64,000 nucleotides of DNA from the NCBI GenBank assembly GCA_948144175.1, contig CANXME010002181.1, positions 1,426,001 to 1,490,000 on the forward strand, written 5' to 3'. Numbering within the stretch: position 1 is the first letter of the stretch; each line of letters starts with the position of its first letter. Both the position numbers and the translations under genes were made by a program. The stretch comes from Closterium sp. NIES-65 (taxonomy: Eukaryota; Streptophyta; Zygnematophyceae; Desmidiales; Closteriaceae). This document shows positions 10,291 to 23,794 of the stretch, in pieces. The notes beneath the pieces are model-generated. The model was not told where the DNA came from. It did not search any database and saw only the letters and a program-made list of their open reading frames with translations.

Positions 10291-11502
10291 GTTTTGTGAC
10301 GATTCTACCTTGCCGTTCGGTATTAGGGTTCAGGCAGGGACGCTGCCAGTCTAGCCCATCCGCGCTCATGATCAGCCGATAAACTACTGATCGAACAGGA
10401 GCTATAGGGAATCTGAATAAACCGAGTGATTCTTGAGGAGAAAAGACATAGTATTTTGCCTCTGTATGCGGCTCGAAAAAACTAGGTCACATAATCTCAC
10501 GCGGCTTGAGCATCGAGCCTAGGATGCAGGCGACAGCACGAATATGTATGTGCAGTCCCGTAAGCCTCGAGGAGCACGAAACTGACAGACTAGGGAGGCG
10601 TTGTAGGCATTGTAATTGAATGTATAAGCCGAAACGCGTTGTTCTTCCTGTTCTAGCTGGTTAGGTAGGGCCGCCATGGCTCAGCAACAAACAACGGCTT
10701 CGGCGCCGAACTGGCCGGTCCGAACTTGAAATTTCTCGAATCTCGAGGCTGGTAACAAGTGTTATCAAGGTCTCTGCGACTGACGAGCTGGACACTTCTG
10801 AGCCTGCTCTGGTCGGCCCAGACCAGATATTTCGCCAAAGCCGATGACGACAAACGCAAATTCAGCACAGACTTTCGCAAGGGAGTGACCCCAGGTGTTT
10901 CGGATCAGCCGAAATCGAAACTCCAATCCAGTTTTTGCCCCAATCTACGCAAGTCTATCATGAATGGTTGTTGCATCACTTGTCGAAACCAGTGTCATTT
11001 TCAGAATGTAAACACTTCTGTTGAACACGCCCGCCCTTCATTTCCTTGCATCACCTTTGACATCCCTCCTCCTACCTCTCATATCTCGAATCCTCAGCAG
11101 ATCAACTACTAGTCTATCACACAGATCTGGACCCACTCCTTTTGACACTTTGCTCTCCCCTTTCTCAACAGCTTACAGCTCCTCAGCCTGTCATCCGTTG
11201 ATTTCGTGGATGGTGCTTCGTATGAGCCGCGACCTGTTTTCAGAAATGTCGAAATAGCTGTTGCTCTAACTAGAGAGGCGGCTGAGTGCGCGAAGCAGTA
11301 CACAGTCGCACTTGTGCTACTCAAGGAATTGCATAGTCGTCAGTGTCCTATGGAGTTAGTAAGGCAGGATCTATAGAGGTCGCTGATTTTACCGGCGATC
11401 GAGGTCGCTGTGAGCTGCAGTTCGGAGGGAATTAGTGTTGAGTCAATCCGTTAGTACTCATACACGGAGCTTTCCCCTGCCGTTTTCGTTTTCTTCACTG
11501 AC
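10291..11502 (+). other. LRR1 upstream region, homologous to the LRR2 upstream region
   Basis: No gene seen. Blocks here pair in order with the region before LRR2: CGGCTTGAGCATCGAGCCT (10,501) with 20,091; GCACGAATATG (10,535) with 20,122; TTCTCGAATCTCGAGGCTGG (about 10,733) with two copies near 20,290 and 20,398; CGAAATCGAAACTC (about 10,910) with 21,054. The shared order indicates that LRR1 and LRR2 arose from one duplication that included at least 1 kb of 5' flank, which may contain the promoter. Confidence 0.65.
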
Positions 11503-13872
11503 ATGGGGTCGCGTAAAACTCACATCCATCATCTCCCTGACGATGTCTTGATCAGCATCTTTTGGCCTTCCGAACGATCAGAAGCATACACATCTGAGAG
11601 CGATAAACTTTGGAGTCCTCTTCCGCCGTTCACACCCAAGTACTTTTACAACGCTTACCCAGAGATCTCACCATGGCGAAGAGACTCTCCCATGCCGACC
11701 CCTCCGGCCTCTGCAGATGCCGCTCATAGCCTCCTCATTGCGTCGATTTGCCGTCGCTGGCGGCGTCTCGCTCAGAGCCATGTCACGACGCTCCTAGTCA
11801 AGGAACACCGCGTCGTTTCTCATCGGGATGTCCTCAACGCCGTTGCTTGCTTCTCCAATCTGACCCATCTGCATCTGTCGGATTTCAGTGTTGAGACATT
11901 GGATGACTCTTTTCTTGTTGACCTCGCCTCTGCTTGCCCAAGATTGAGAGCACTGCACGTTGGCGAGTTGATGGTTTCTGTGAGAGGACGACATAGGAGT
12001 AAGGTTCAGAGAGTTGGATTTGGCTTGGAACATCTCTCCCGTCACTGCCTTCAGCTAGAGCAGCTCTCGCTGTACTGCCTTAACGGAGGCATCGACCAAC
12101 CAACTTCTCTCTCTCAGCTACCGTTGCGCATCCTCGCCTTGGGCAATAGAGCTTCCACCATGAAGGCTTTAAACCTCATCTGCCTTTCGTCTCTCACTGT
12201 ACTCTCTATTGAAACCTTTTCCCTTCACTACGACCAGCTTTCCAGCCTCCTTCAACTCACCAACCTGACCCGCCTCTCCTTGCCTAGGATTAGCAATTTT
12301 GATCAAGAGACACCTGATTTCTCCCTCGCACAGCTACCTCTCGAGTCGCTGAAACTTGAACTGAATTTTGCACAGTTCAGCGACATTTTTTCACCCGGAT
12401 CTCCATACAGGTTCTTGAAACGATTGCAGCTCAGCCACCGCTTCAACCAAGGCCAGCTTTCAAGCAGTATCGGAGAGGTGCTGCCACTCCTCCAAGAGCT
12501 CAGCATCAGTGAGAGCGAACACTTTAGCGTTCTGACTGATCAGTTCACCTCTCTTACGTGTCTGGAGAGCTTGACCTTATCCGCATGCTCCAGGCTCACT
12601 CTACCTGCAAACTTTGGGAAGCTTCCAGCCTTGAAGACGCTCGTGCTGCACAAGCTGCCACTTCTCCGTCTCCCTTCTTCCTTCACCAGACTCGGATCTC
12701 TGGAGACGCTTTTTCTGCTCGGGTGCAAGGAGGTGTATGATCTACCTGCAGGATTTGGTTGTCTCACAGCGCTTCAAACGCTGTCTCTTGTGTGCTCCCC
12801 GACCCTGGAACTTCCGGAGGACATTGGCGGCCTCATCAATCTCCAGACTTTCCGTCTCAAGAAGAATTGCAGCGAGCAGCTGCCGTCATCATTCTCACAG
12901 CTGGCGTCACTGACCAGGTTGGAGCTGGATTACTGCAGGGTGGGTGGACTTCCAGAGGGAGTGGGGAAGATGGCAAAGCTGCAGGAGCTGTACATTCGCA
13001 ACTGCCGTGACATTTCAGAGATTCCAGAATCTGTGTCCGGCCTTGTCAGCCTCCGGGTGCTCGTGATAGTAAAATGTTCCAGCCTCTCTGCAATTCCCAT
13101 GACACTGGACAGCCTCACCAGGCTCACACAGTTGGAGCTGAGGGGATGTGAGCAGCTGAACAAAGCCCCTCAGGCTCTGCCTCTCGCTCTCCAGATTCTA
13201 TCGTGTGAAAACAATGAGCAGGTGGTGCTGCCCTGCATTTCACGGCTTTCTGAGCTCCGAACATTGCTGCTGGGCGTTGTCGGTGCGAGATGCCTACTGG
13301 CCATCGGTTACCATCTCTCTGGTCTGGAGCATCTGGAGCTGGTGCTGGAGGAAGATGCAGATGAGTTTCTGTTCGCTTTGACAAGGCTTTCTCACCTCCG
13401 CTCTTTGACACTGAAGGAGGTGCGCAGCATAAAGAAGCTGGTGGAATGTGGTGGCTCCGCATTGCAGGAGCTGAGGCAGCTGAACATTCACACCACATGT
13501 GATGAACTCACGGAGCTGCCTGCGCCCATCACCACTCTCGACCACCTCACATCCATGCAAATCCATGCGCCAAACTTGTCTTCTCTTCCGGAAACCATTG
13601 GAGCATTCTCACGACTGCGCAGGCTGGACTTATCCAACTGCTCATCCCTCGCGCGTCTCCCTGCTTCCCTCACGCAGCTCTCCTGCCTTCATATTTTGGA
13701 TGTCAGCAACACCCCCATCCGATTACTTCCCCCTGGCCTCGCTCAGCTTAGCAGACTGAGGTGGCTTAATCTGCGTAACTGCAAGCAACTGGAGGCTCTG
13801 CCGAGTGACATTGCGGATTTCAGAATGCTTGATCTTCTCCTTACGAGAGGCTGTGACAAGCTCCAGAGCTGA
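11503..13872 (+). CDS. LRR1: intronless F-box-like leucine-rich repeat protein
   Basis: 789 aa, one uninterrupted exon. The N-terminus has F-box-like halves: HLPDDVLISIF (residues about 10-20) and CRRWRRLAQSHVTTLLV (about 83-99), separated by a variable ~60-residue insert. From about residue 115 to the end it is a run of plant-type LRRs (LxxLxxLxLxxCxxLxxLPxxF). No TIR, NB-ARC, kinase, signal peptide or membrane segment is visible. In plants such F-box/LRR proteins usually recruit targets to SCF ubiquitin ligases; that role here is inference from the F-box-like motif. The ATG at 11,503 gives MGSRKTHIHH and matches the start position of its paralogues. Alternative: an LRR protein of other function with a degenerate F-box. 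Confidence 0.82.
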   Translation: MGSRKTHIHHLPDDVLISIFWPSERSEAYTSESDKLWSPLPPFTPKYFYNAYPEISPWRRDSPMPTPPASADAAHSLLIASICRRWRRLAQSHVTTLLVKEHRVVSHRDVLNAVACFSNLTHLHLSDFSVETLDDSFLVDLASACPRLRALHVGELMVSVRGRHRSKVQRVGFGLEHLSRHCLQLEQLSLYCLNGGIDQPTSLSQLPLRILALGNRASTMKALNLICLSSLTVLSIETFSLHYDQLSSLLQLTNLTRLSLPRISNFDQETPDFSLAQLPLESLKLELNFAQFSDIFSPGSPYRFLKRLQLSHRFNQGQLSSSIGEVLPLLQELSISESEHFSVLTDQFTSLTCLESLTLSACSRLTLPANFGKLPALKTLVLHKLPLLRLPSSFTRLGSLETLFLLGCKEVYDLPAGFGCLTALQTLSLVCSPTLELPEDIGGLINLQTFRLKKNCSEQLPSSFSQLASLTRLELDYCRVGGLPEGVGKMAKLQELYIRNCRDISEIPESVSGLVSLRVLVIVKCSSLSAIPMTLDSLTRLTQLELRGCEQLNKAPQALPLALQILSCENNEQVVLPCISRLSELRTLLLGVVGARCLLAIGYHLSGLEHLELVLEEDADEFLFALTRLSHLRSLTLKEVRSIKKLVECGGSALQELRQLNIHTTCDELTELPAPITTLDHLTSMQIHAPNLSSLPETIGAFSRLRRLDLSNCSSLARLPASLTQLSCLHILDVSNTPIRLLPPGLAQLSRLRWLNLRNCKQLEALPSDIADFRMLDLLLTRGCDKLQS

Positions 13873-14700
13873 ACGTGATTGTTACTGTGCTTGGGCCCCT
13901 TTATTGTAGAGGGTCCAGACCAGACTACTTTCAGTATCTGCATGATTTCAGTTTAACTTTGTACTATCCAACCGAATGCATCACATAATAGGCATCCATG
14001 CTGAGCTGAAACTATGGAAGACGTGACTTGGCACTGCATCAAGAGAGGGATGGCAGTCACACTAGAAGCGTGTCAGTGCAGGATGAACTTTATTCCTTTA
14101 GACGATGAGAAAAATTCGGTACCGTACTCAAGTTGAAAAGTGCATGCATGCACATACATATTTCATGACATACAGTAGTCACGATTTGGCCATGAAGCTC
14201 AGTCGCAACTGTTAACCTCAGTCTCTACAGCTTAACAGCATGGAGACATGTGAGAGAGAAGAGTCTCGCTGCTGTCATAGGGCATGCCTCACAACTTCGA
14301 ACTTGCAACCTCAAGCGAGGCCGGCAAGTGACACGGGCATCTGCCTGTGCGTGGGCTTCTTCTCACAGCCACTCGGTTCCAAGTAGATCAACCTGGTGAG
14401 CATCCTCAAGCGGATGGGGACTGAATCGAGCCTGCTGCAGTCTTTGAATACTGCAGGTCACAAGTCGGTGGGGGGGTTGGAGCGGACATAAACATTGTTG
14501 TTGGGCGGTGAGAATAGTGAAGCACGGGCACGCATATATTCAGGGAGTATAGGCAGAAAGATGCAGCACACCAGCTCCACACACAATGACCAACTCTCCC
14601 TCCAACTGCTCCCTTCAGAACCCTTTTACTTCCCCATCCTTCCATGTACCGTCCAATTGTTCTGCTCTTAAAGGCTTGCTGAAGGCGACCCTGCCGGTAT
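13873..14700. other. Spacer downstream of LRR1
   Basis: No gene, repeat array or RNA recognised. It presumably holds the LRR1 3' UTR and terminator; no signal could be fixed. Confidence 0.4.
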
Positions 14701-17700
14701 TACTGCTGATGGGTGACAGGGGAAGCGAGGTACAGGGACAGAGACGCGTGATTGCAAGTGTAGGGGCTGCTTGCGAGTGACGAGGGATGGAAGGTAGTAC
14801 TGCTTGGAGTATGCACGTCTGATGGGTGGTTGAGAGGAACGGGGGACACAGGGATAGTGATGCGTGATCAGTGTGTGAGGGGACTGGTAAGGGATGGGTA
14901 AGGGATGGGTGAGGGATGGGTGAGGGATGAGTGAAGGAATGGGTAAGGGGATGAGTGAAGGGATGGGTAAGGGATGCGTGAGGGATGGGTAAGGGGATGG
15001 GTGAAGGGATGGGGAAGGGGATGGGGGGAATGGGTAAGGGGATGGGTGAATGAAGGGATGGGTAAGGGGATGGGGGGAATGGGTAAGGGGATGGGTGAAG
15101 GGATGGGTAAGGGGATGGGGGGAATGGGTAAGGGGATGGGTGAAGGGATGGGTAAGGGGATGGGGGGAATGGGTAAGGGGATGGGTGAAGGGATGGGTAA
15201 GGGGATGGGGGGAATGGGTAAGGGGATGGGTGAAGGGATGGGTAAGGGGATGGGGGGAATGGGTAGGGGGATGGGTGAAGGGATGGGTAAGGGGATGGGG
15301 GGAATGGGTAAGGCGATGGGTGAAGGGATGGGTAAGGGGATGGGGGGAATGGGTAAGGGGATGGGTGAAGGGATGGGTAAGGGGATGGGGGGAATGGGTA
15401 AGGGGATGGGTGAAGGGATGGGTAAGGGGATGGGGGGAATGGGTAAGGGGATGGGTGAAGGGATGGGTAAGGGGATGGGGGGAATGGGTAAGGGGATGGG
15501 TGAAGGGATGGGTAAGGGGATGGGGGGAATGGGTAAGGGGATGGGTGAAGGGATGGGTAAGGGGATGGGGGGAATGGGTAAGGGGATGGGTGAAGGGATG
15601 GGTAAGGGGATGGGGGGAATGGGTAAGGGGATGGGTGAAGGGATGGGTAAGGGGATGGGTGAAGGGATGGGTAATGGGGGACAATGATGGAGAGTGACGG
15701 TGGCACAATGCACACCTGGAGGGTGATTAGACGAAGGGGGGGGCAGTGGGAGAGAGCAGCAAGACAGCGAGAGAAGGTCTAGAGGGAAACGACAGTGAGA
15801 TGGAGGAGACAGAGGCGATGAACGATGGGAGAGGGGTCGGGGGTGAGGAGGGGAGGGAGGTGGCGATGTATAAGTAGATCTGTTTTGACACGCGGTGAGT
15901 GATTGGGGGAGGTGTTAGTGGGAGATGCGGGCGAAACAGCCCAGGAGAGGCCAGAGGGAAATGCAAATGAGGTAGGTTAGAGAGAAGGTGAGTGTTGGGA
16001 GGAGGGAGGAAGAAAGGAGCGACGGTGTAGAGTGTCGGTCCCCATTAGTCCCGCATTGTCACCTTGAATGAACACCAGGGCAGGGCATTCACAGGGCATG
16101 AAGCACGCATCGAGTATTGAGCACCTTGAAAAGCACCATTACAAGGCAAACGTCCTCTCGTGGATCAACCTCCAGCCTTTCAGGAACCTAAAATACAGCT
16201 GAATGGCACCAGAGAGTGACCCAGAAGTGAAACCCCAAGTGTGATGTGAGAATGACCCGGAAGTTACCTAATACCGGTGACCTAAGAGCACAGCCTGGCC
16301 CAGATCACGAGCAGCCACCCCAGTGACTTGTTAGCGACCCATAAGCAGCCCACGCCCCTCATCTGCTCTTCCCTCCGCTCGTGCTTGAGGAAGAACACCG
16401 CCCTCGGTGCACCCAGCAACCTCGCCCAGCTTCACCACCAGCGCCTCCCACGAGTCCGGGCGTGGACAGCGAGGTGAGCCTGCACCATAAGGGCGTGCGT
16501 GCGTGGATCAAAGGTGGTTGTGGGACAACAGTGCACCAATCTAGTCGCCATCATTGGACTTGGAACAGATTGCAGCCTCAGCAGCCTGCGGTTTCCCTGG
16601 GAACAGCCTTGGCAAGGTGTGCACTCGGCAGCCCACAGGCTTGCTGTGAAGAGTGCCACCATGTTCCAGCGGCAGGAACTCATGGGCCAGACATCGGTGC
16701 AACGCTTCAAAATGGGCAGTGCAGAGCAGAGCTGGTGGAAAGACGTGGGAAGGGTTGGGGGAGGTGGGAAGGAAGGGGAGGGGGAGGGATAGTGCGTTGG
16801 TGAGCAGTACGCTGCCACCGTGGGGACACGAATCTGTGGGGCAGACATTAGTGTGGGAGGGTTGGGGGAGGTGTAATGGGGAGAGTATGCGTGAGAGCAG
16901 TGTGCCGCCACCGTAGGGTTGGAAATCTGTGGGGCGAACGTTGGCATGGGAGAAGCAGGTGCGGAGCTGGGAGGAGTAGGGAAGAGGAGGGAGAAGGGGG
17001 GAAAGAACGAATAGGTGCAGTGGCTTATGAGAGGGATGTGGGAGACAGTGTCGTAGGGGTGCGAACCTTTGGGCTGCAAGTCAGAATAGGAGAAGCAGGG
17101 TCGAAGCGGGGGAAAGGAGGGAAGTAGTGCGTAAATGAGATGGATGAGGGAAGGAGGGATGTTGGAGGCAGTGCCTTAGGGGCGTGAGCCTGTGAGTCCG
17201 TGTAGGAGAAGCGGTGCAGAACTGGAGGGTGAGTGGAGGGTGCCATTCATCAGCTCCCTCCCTCCACTCACTCTCACGACTATCCCATAACCACTCTCAC
17301 CGAATCCACAGCGACTCCTCACCAATCAACATCCCACCAACTCTTGACCAACTCCTCATCATCCCGTAACGTATTTTCAGAGACTCCTACAAGGAGTTGG
17401 ATTGTTGGATGCCCAACAATTCAACAGCTCCTTTCCACCGCTGCTGACGGTGATTCCTCGAGTGTCTCGAGTGGCTCAAGTGATTCCTACAAGCATGTCC
17501 GACGCGCCGCACCGACTCTCGCCTTGGCGATGATAACTAGCTTGTCAAACGCCCCCAAGTCCCCCGCTATGGCCTGCGCCACCTCCAACAGCTCCCTTCC
17601 TTCACTGCCCCTTCAACACACCCTTCACCCCAATTCGACCCCCTTAACTGCTCCCTCGAGTGACTCTCACACGCGTGCCCACCTCTCACCGCTCTCACCT

Positions 17701-17850
17701 GTTGGCGATATCCCACTGGTCAATCAACCGTACGCCGTCCCCCCATCAAACGCCAAACCTGGCCTCCATGGCCTCTGCTCCAGACCCATCAGCAGCCCCC
17801 CTTCACTGCCCCCTCGCCCTCCCTCCCGCTCTCCCTGCCGCCACTAATCC
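14700..17850 (+). repeat. R1 dispersed repeat, copy b
   Basis: Shares ordered landmarks with copies a, c and e: TGATGGAGAGTGA plus TGCACACCTGGAGGGTGATT (15,686-15,731), GATGTATAAGTAGAT (15,864), GTCGGTCCCCATTAGTCCCG (16,035), GGGCATTCACAGGGCATG (16,083), an ACCCAGCAACCTCGCCCAGC block (16,408), GGGAGAAGCAGGTGCGGAGC (16,947), then a C-rich half with CAAGTGATTCCTAC (17,476) and CTCGCCTTGGCGATGAT (17,518). The left boundary is uncertain. A 45-bp satellite has expanded inside it. No coding capacity is convincing. Confidence 0.62.
14980..15680 (+). repeat. 45-bp G-rich satellite inside R1 copy b
   Basis: About 15 near-perfect copies of a 45-bp unit made of GGGATGGGTAAG, GGGATGGGGGGAATG and GGGTAAGGGGATGGGTGAA segments. 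The regular part starts near 15,060 and runs to about 15,660; diverged units precede it. Because 45 is a multiple of three, long ORFs appear in several frames on both strands with a 15-residue repeat. They are artefacts of the array. Runs of three to six G at short spacing make it strongly G-quadruplex prone. Confidence 0.92.
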
Positions 17851-20090
<2,240 letters not shown>

Positions 20091-21433
20091 CTTGATCATC
20101 GAGCCTGAGAAGCACCTAACGGCACGAATATGGGCCTGCAGTCCGGACGCCTCGAGAGCACAAATTCGGGAGTCAAGGGAGGAATTACTTTTCCTAAACG
20201 AGCTGGCAATGGCTGAGCCACCATGGCTAAGCATTCACGACAGCTGCTCTCATTCAGCGATAATGCGCGCCGAGCTGGTTAGAACTTGGGATTTCTCGAA
20301 TCTCGAGCCTGGTAACAGAACCGGATAACCATGGCCTGTGATTGGCCAGTTTGCTTGACGACAGCGATAATGCGCGCCGAGCTGGTTGGAACTTGAGATT
20401 TCTCGAATCTCGAGGCTGGTAACAGAACCGGGTAACCATGGCTTGTGATTGGCCAGTTTGATTGACGACAGAACAGAGCTCTTTCGAACCTACTCAAAGA
20501 ACTGGCACGAGGATAGGCTATCACGAGGGGCGAACTTTCGCCAAGGCCAAATGACAAACACAGCACATCGACACAATCGCACACGGATACGATGTTCGCC
20601 AGGCTCACCACAACACCTTCCCAGCTTTTGTGTGTCTGTGCGACCTTGAGGAGGGGAGGGGCGGGCAGTATGGTTGCGGATGGTTGGCGGAAGGCCTGAT
20701 GGGGGAGAATCGCACCCTATCTCCCCCAGCCTCGTCTTCCATTGCATCTCAGCTCATCTCATGCACCACCGCTGCTCCTGTGCTAGCTGGAGCTCATGCC
20801 ATGGCTTCCCTTCGTCCGACGCGCTAGAGCGATAAATGAACGCAATATTCAGGCCCTGAGAAACAAGCTTTCTTCTCCTGCCGCGTGGCACTCGTACCCG
20901 TTGTTTTCGCTTCATCCGAACGCCCTCGAAATTGCGACACGGAATGCCTGCATCCAAGATCCAGCATCGGTCACAGGAAGTGAAAAGCAAGCGTCGTCCA
21001 CCAAACTGGATCGAATGGCGTTCAATGGAGTGACCTTGGTGTCACGGATTACACGAAATCGAAACTCGAATACCACCACCGTCCCGCATTAGGCTTGTCG
21101 AGGGCCGTTGCTGCATCCCTTGTTTAACTGGCTGTCGTTTTTAGGACGTCATCACCAATCTCGAACACGCCGTCCACCCTTCAATTGCCTTTCATCACAT
21201 TCTCCACCCTCGTGTGGCTCTCCTCTCATCAACTCTCATTTCTCCACTCATGGGCAGATCGCACATGAAGGGAGTATGCTACTAGATCTGGACTCACCAC
21301 TCCGTTAATACGTACTCTCCCCGTGAGTATTCTGATTCTTTTCCATCGTGATGCTTAGACCCACGTCTTAACTCCTTGCCGTTCCTAGTCCATCATCTCC
21401 TAGTTTAACAGTCCTGACATCTGAATTTCCGGG
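20091..21433 (+). promoter_or_regulatory. LRR2 upstream region with 107-bp tandem duplication
   Basis: Homologous in order to the LRR1 upstream region. A 107-bp unit beginning GCGATAATGCGCGCCGAGC is tandemly repeated (20,257-20,363 and 20,364-20,470). Each copy carries a TTTCTCGAATCTCGAG box, also present once before LRR1. The repeated palindromic box is a candidate cis-element, but function is inference. A short terminal stretch before the ATG is CT-rich. Confidence 0.5.
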
Positions 21434-23794
21434 ATGGAGCCTCACACGAGCATCAGTAATTTGCCAGACGACCTTCTCTTTGCGATCATGAGGCGATCCT
21501 TGAAGCAGCACGCTACATGCGAATCCTACATAGATAGCTTGTGGACCTCTAGTTATGAATGGTCTCCTTACGAAAGTGGGGATAGAGCATGTCTGATAGT
21601 CAAGACCCCAATATCAGAGCCTTCCCCAGTCGCTGACGTGGCCGGAAATCTCCTCATCGCGTCCGTTTGCCGTCGTTGGCGTCGTCTAGTGAAGCTTCAC
21701 GTCACCACACTGCTCGTAAAAGAGGACCGCCTGGTGTCCTGCGAAGATCTTTCAGCTGCCGTCGCATGTTTTCCCAACCTCACCCACCTGCATCTCAGCG
21801 ACAACAGCTTCGAGTCGCTTGACGATTCCTTTCTTGTTCACCTCGCATCGTCATGCCCAAAACTGACGACTCTGCACGTGGGGAGGAGCTTTGCACGGGA
21901 ATCGCCCTTTCGTCTTGAAGGCTCAGTCAAGCATTTTCGTAGAAAGGCGGGGCATCTGATAACTTTGGAGGGACTGGAATGGTTCTTTCAAGAGCTTCCT
22001 GAATTAGAGCAGGTTACTCTCTTCTGCCTCGACAACATCATAGAGCTACCAAGTTCCTTATTCCAGTTGAGGCATCTGCACACCGTTCTTCTCATCAACG
22101 CTTCAGCCCTAGAAAATCCCCGTTTTACCAACCTCACTGCCCTTACCACTCTGTACATCACCTTTCCAATGGACCATTGGCACTTCCGCGACCTCTTTCA
22201 CCTCCCACGACTCGCCCATCTCTCCACCCTTGCCCCTCACCAAAGCCATCAGCTGGCAGGTGCTGGAAGCGTGACGTTGCCGTCTTGCCTAAAATCGGTC
22301 AACATTTTCATGTCTTGCCCTGATTTAAACCCCATTTTCGCATCAGCATCGCCGTTCACCGTGCTAGAGGATCTGCTAATCACCAAGTGCAGCGAGCTCG
22401 AGAGCCTTCCTGACAGCATTGGAGACGTGTTGCCTTGCCTTCGCAAGCTTACCATTCGCGACTGCTTTAAATTCAGTCACCTGCCTGAAAGCTTCACCTC
22501 GTTGAGCCGTTTGGAAGCCCTCGACATCTCTCATTCCTATGCATTTACCACCTTACCAAGCAACTTCGGTCATTTGCCTGCCCTCAAAGTGCTCGTGCTA
22601 GAAGAATTGTCTCTCTCGAAACTCCCTGCTTCCTTCTCTCATCTGACGTCTCTTGAGGCACTGTTTCTGGTTAATGGTGACCACCCTTGGCTGCTGCCAG
22701 CGAGGTTCAGCCCCATTTGGCTGCTGCCAGGAGGGTTCTGCTGCCTCAAGGCTCTCAAGGCCCTTTGTTTACACTTGGAGGAATTTGTGTTGCCAGAGGA
22801 CTTGGAGGCGCTTGCAAGTCTGGAGGCTCTCAGGTTGCAAGGCTACCAGCGCACGGCCCTCCCAACTTCATTCACCCAACTTTCTTCCCTCACGAGCCTT
22901 GAGCTTAATGAATGCGCATTAAGTAGGCTTCCAGATGCCCTGGGAGGGCTGAGCAGCCTGCGGGAGCTGAAATTAATTGATTCTTCAATCCGCGCACTTC
23001 CTAACTCGCTGACACAGCTTATGAGACTTCAGACTTTGGAGGTCAGATGCTGCGGGTCACTTTTAGAAATGCCCTCGAGGTTGGATATGCTCGTTGGGCT
23101 TAAGAGGCTCGAGCTGGTGTCATGTCCGCAGCTGAGTACACCCCCTGCGGATCTGCCCACATCTCTTGAAACCCTTAATCTGGGTTCATTCGGGGACAGC
23201 ACTCCCTATGTGGTGGACATCTCAAAGTTGTCCCAGCTGAGGGTGCTGAAGCTGAACCGCGTTGGGGCGACATGTGGGCCTGCAGTGAGCAGAGGGTTCC
23301 CATGTCTGCAGCAGCTGGAGCAGCTCTGGATGGATACGAAACGTGACAGTCAGGAGCTCCCGATACCCTTGGTGTTTCTCCCTCGCCTGCGCAGCTTGTG
23401 GATATCGGCACGGGGAATCTGCAGCCTTCCGGTAAACATGGCAGCAGCATTGCCGGAGTTACGGGAGCTGCGTATTTTTTCTTGGTCATCGGAGGAGCTG
23501 CCAGGAAGCATACTGGAACTGCGCTCGCTGACGTCACTTAGTATTGAATCATCTCATCTGACGGCGCTACCTCAGGGCATGAGTCGTTTGTCTCGGCTGC
23601 GCAAATTGGAGCTGGTTTTCTGCAACGCCTTGCGGTACCTCCCTGAGGATCTCACCCAGCTGCACCACTTGAAACTGCGGCAAACTTCCGTCCGCTCCCT
23701 CCCTGCCAATCGTGTGGAGCTTACTCGACAGCAGGGAGAGCCAGGCTGGCCTTTTGCAGCTAGACTAAGGTTTCCTCATGCTGACTTGGACTAG
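21434..23794 (+). CDS. LRR2: intronless F-box-like leucine-rich repeat protein
   Basis: 786 aa, uninterrupted. F-box-like halves NLPDDLLFAIM (residues 9-19) and CRRWRRL (79-85) flank a ~60-residue variable insert rich in Ser/Tyr/Pro. The shared tract HVTTLLVKEDRLVS follows, then LRRs from about residue 110 to 760. Residues such as SLPANRVEL near the end match the termini of LRR3 and LRR4, but a short unique tail ending ADLD follows. It is closer to LRR3 and LRR4 than to LRR1, judging from shared phrases such as DLSAAVACFPNLTHLHL. Likely cytosolic or nuclear; an SCF substrate-receptor role is inference. The ATG at 21,434 aligns with the paralogues. Confidence 0.83.
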   Translation: MEPHTSISNLPDDLLFAIMRRSLKQHATCESYIDSLWTSSYEWSPYESGDRACLIVKTPISEPSPVADVAGNLLIASVCRRWRRLVKLHVTTLLVKEDRLVSCEDLSAAVACFPNLTHLHLSDNSFESLDDSFLVHLASSCPKLTTLHVGRSFARESPFRLEGSVKHFRRKAGHLITLEGLEWFFQELPELEQVTLFCLDNIIELPSSLFQLRHLHTVLLINASALENPRFTNLTALTTLYITFPMDHWHFRDLFHLPRLAHLSTLAPHQSHQLAGAGSVTLPSCLKSVNIFMSCPDLNPIFASASPFTVLEDLLITKCSELESLPDSIGDVLPCLRKLTIRDCFKFSHLPESFTSLSRLEALDISHSYAFTTLPSNFGHLPALKVLVLEELSLSKLPASFSHLTSLEALFLVNGDHPWLLPARFSPIWLLPGGFCCLKALKALCLHLEEFVLPEDLEALASLEALRLQGYQRTALPTSFTQLSSLTSLELNECALSRLPDALGGLSSLRELKLIDSSIRALPNSLTQLMRLQTLEVRCCGSLLEMPSRLDMLVGLKRLELVSCPQLSTPPADLPTSLETLNLGSFGDSTPYVVDISKLSQLRVLKLNRVGATCGPAVSRGFPCLQQLEQLWMDTKRDSQELPIPLVFLPRLRSLWISARGICSLPVNMAAALPELRELRIFSWSSEELPGSILELRSLTSLSIESSHLTALPQGMSRLSRLRKLELVFCNALRYLPEDLTQLHHLKLRQTSVRSLPANRVELTRQQGEPGWPFAARLRFPHADLD

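Noticed and set aside
14615-15715. Five long ORFs (215-366 aa) on both strands over the 45-bp satellite
   Set aside because: The unit length is a multiple of three and lacks stops in several frames. The predicted proteins are pure array translations.
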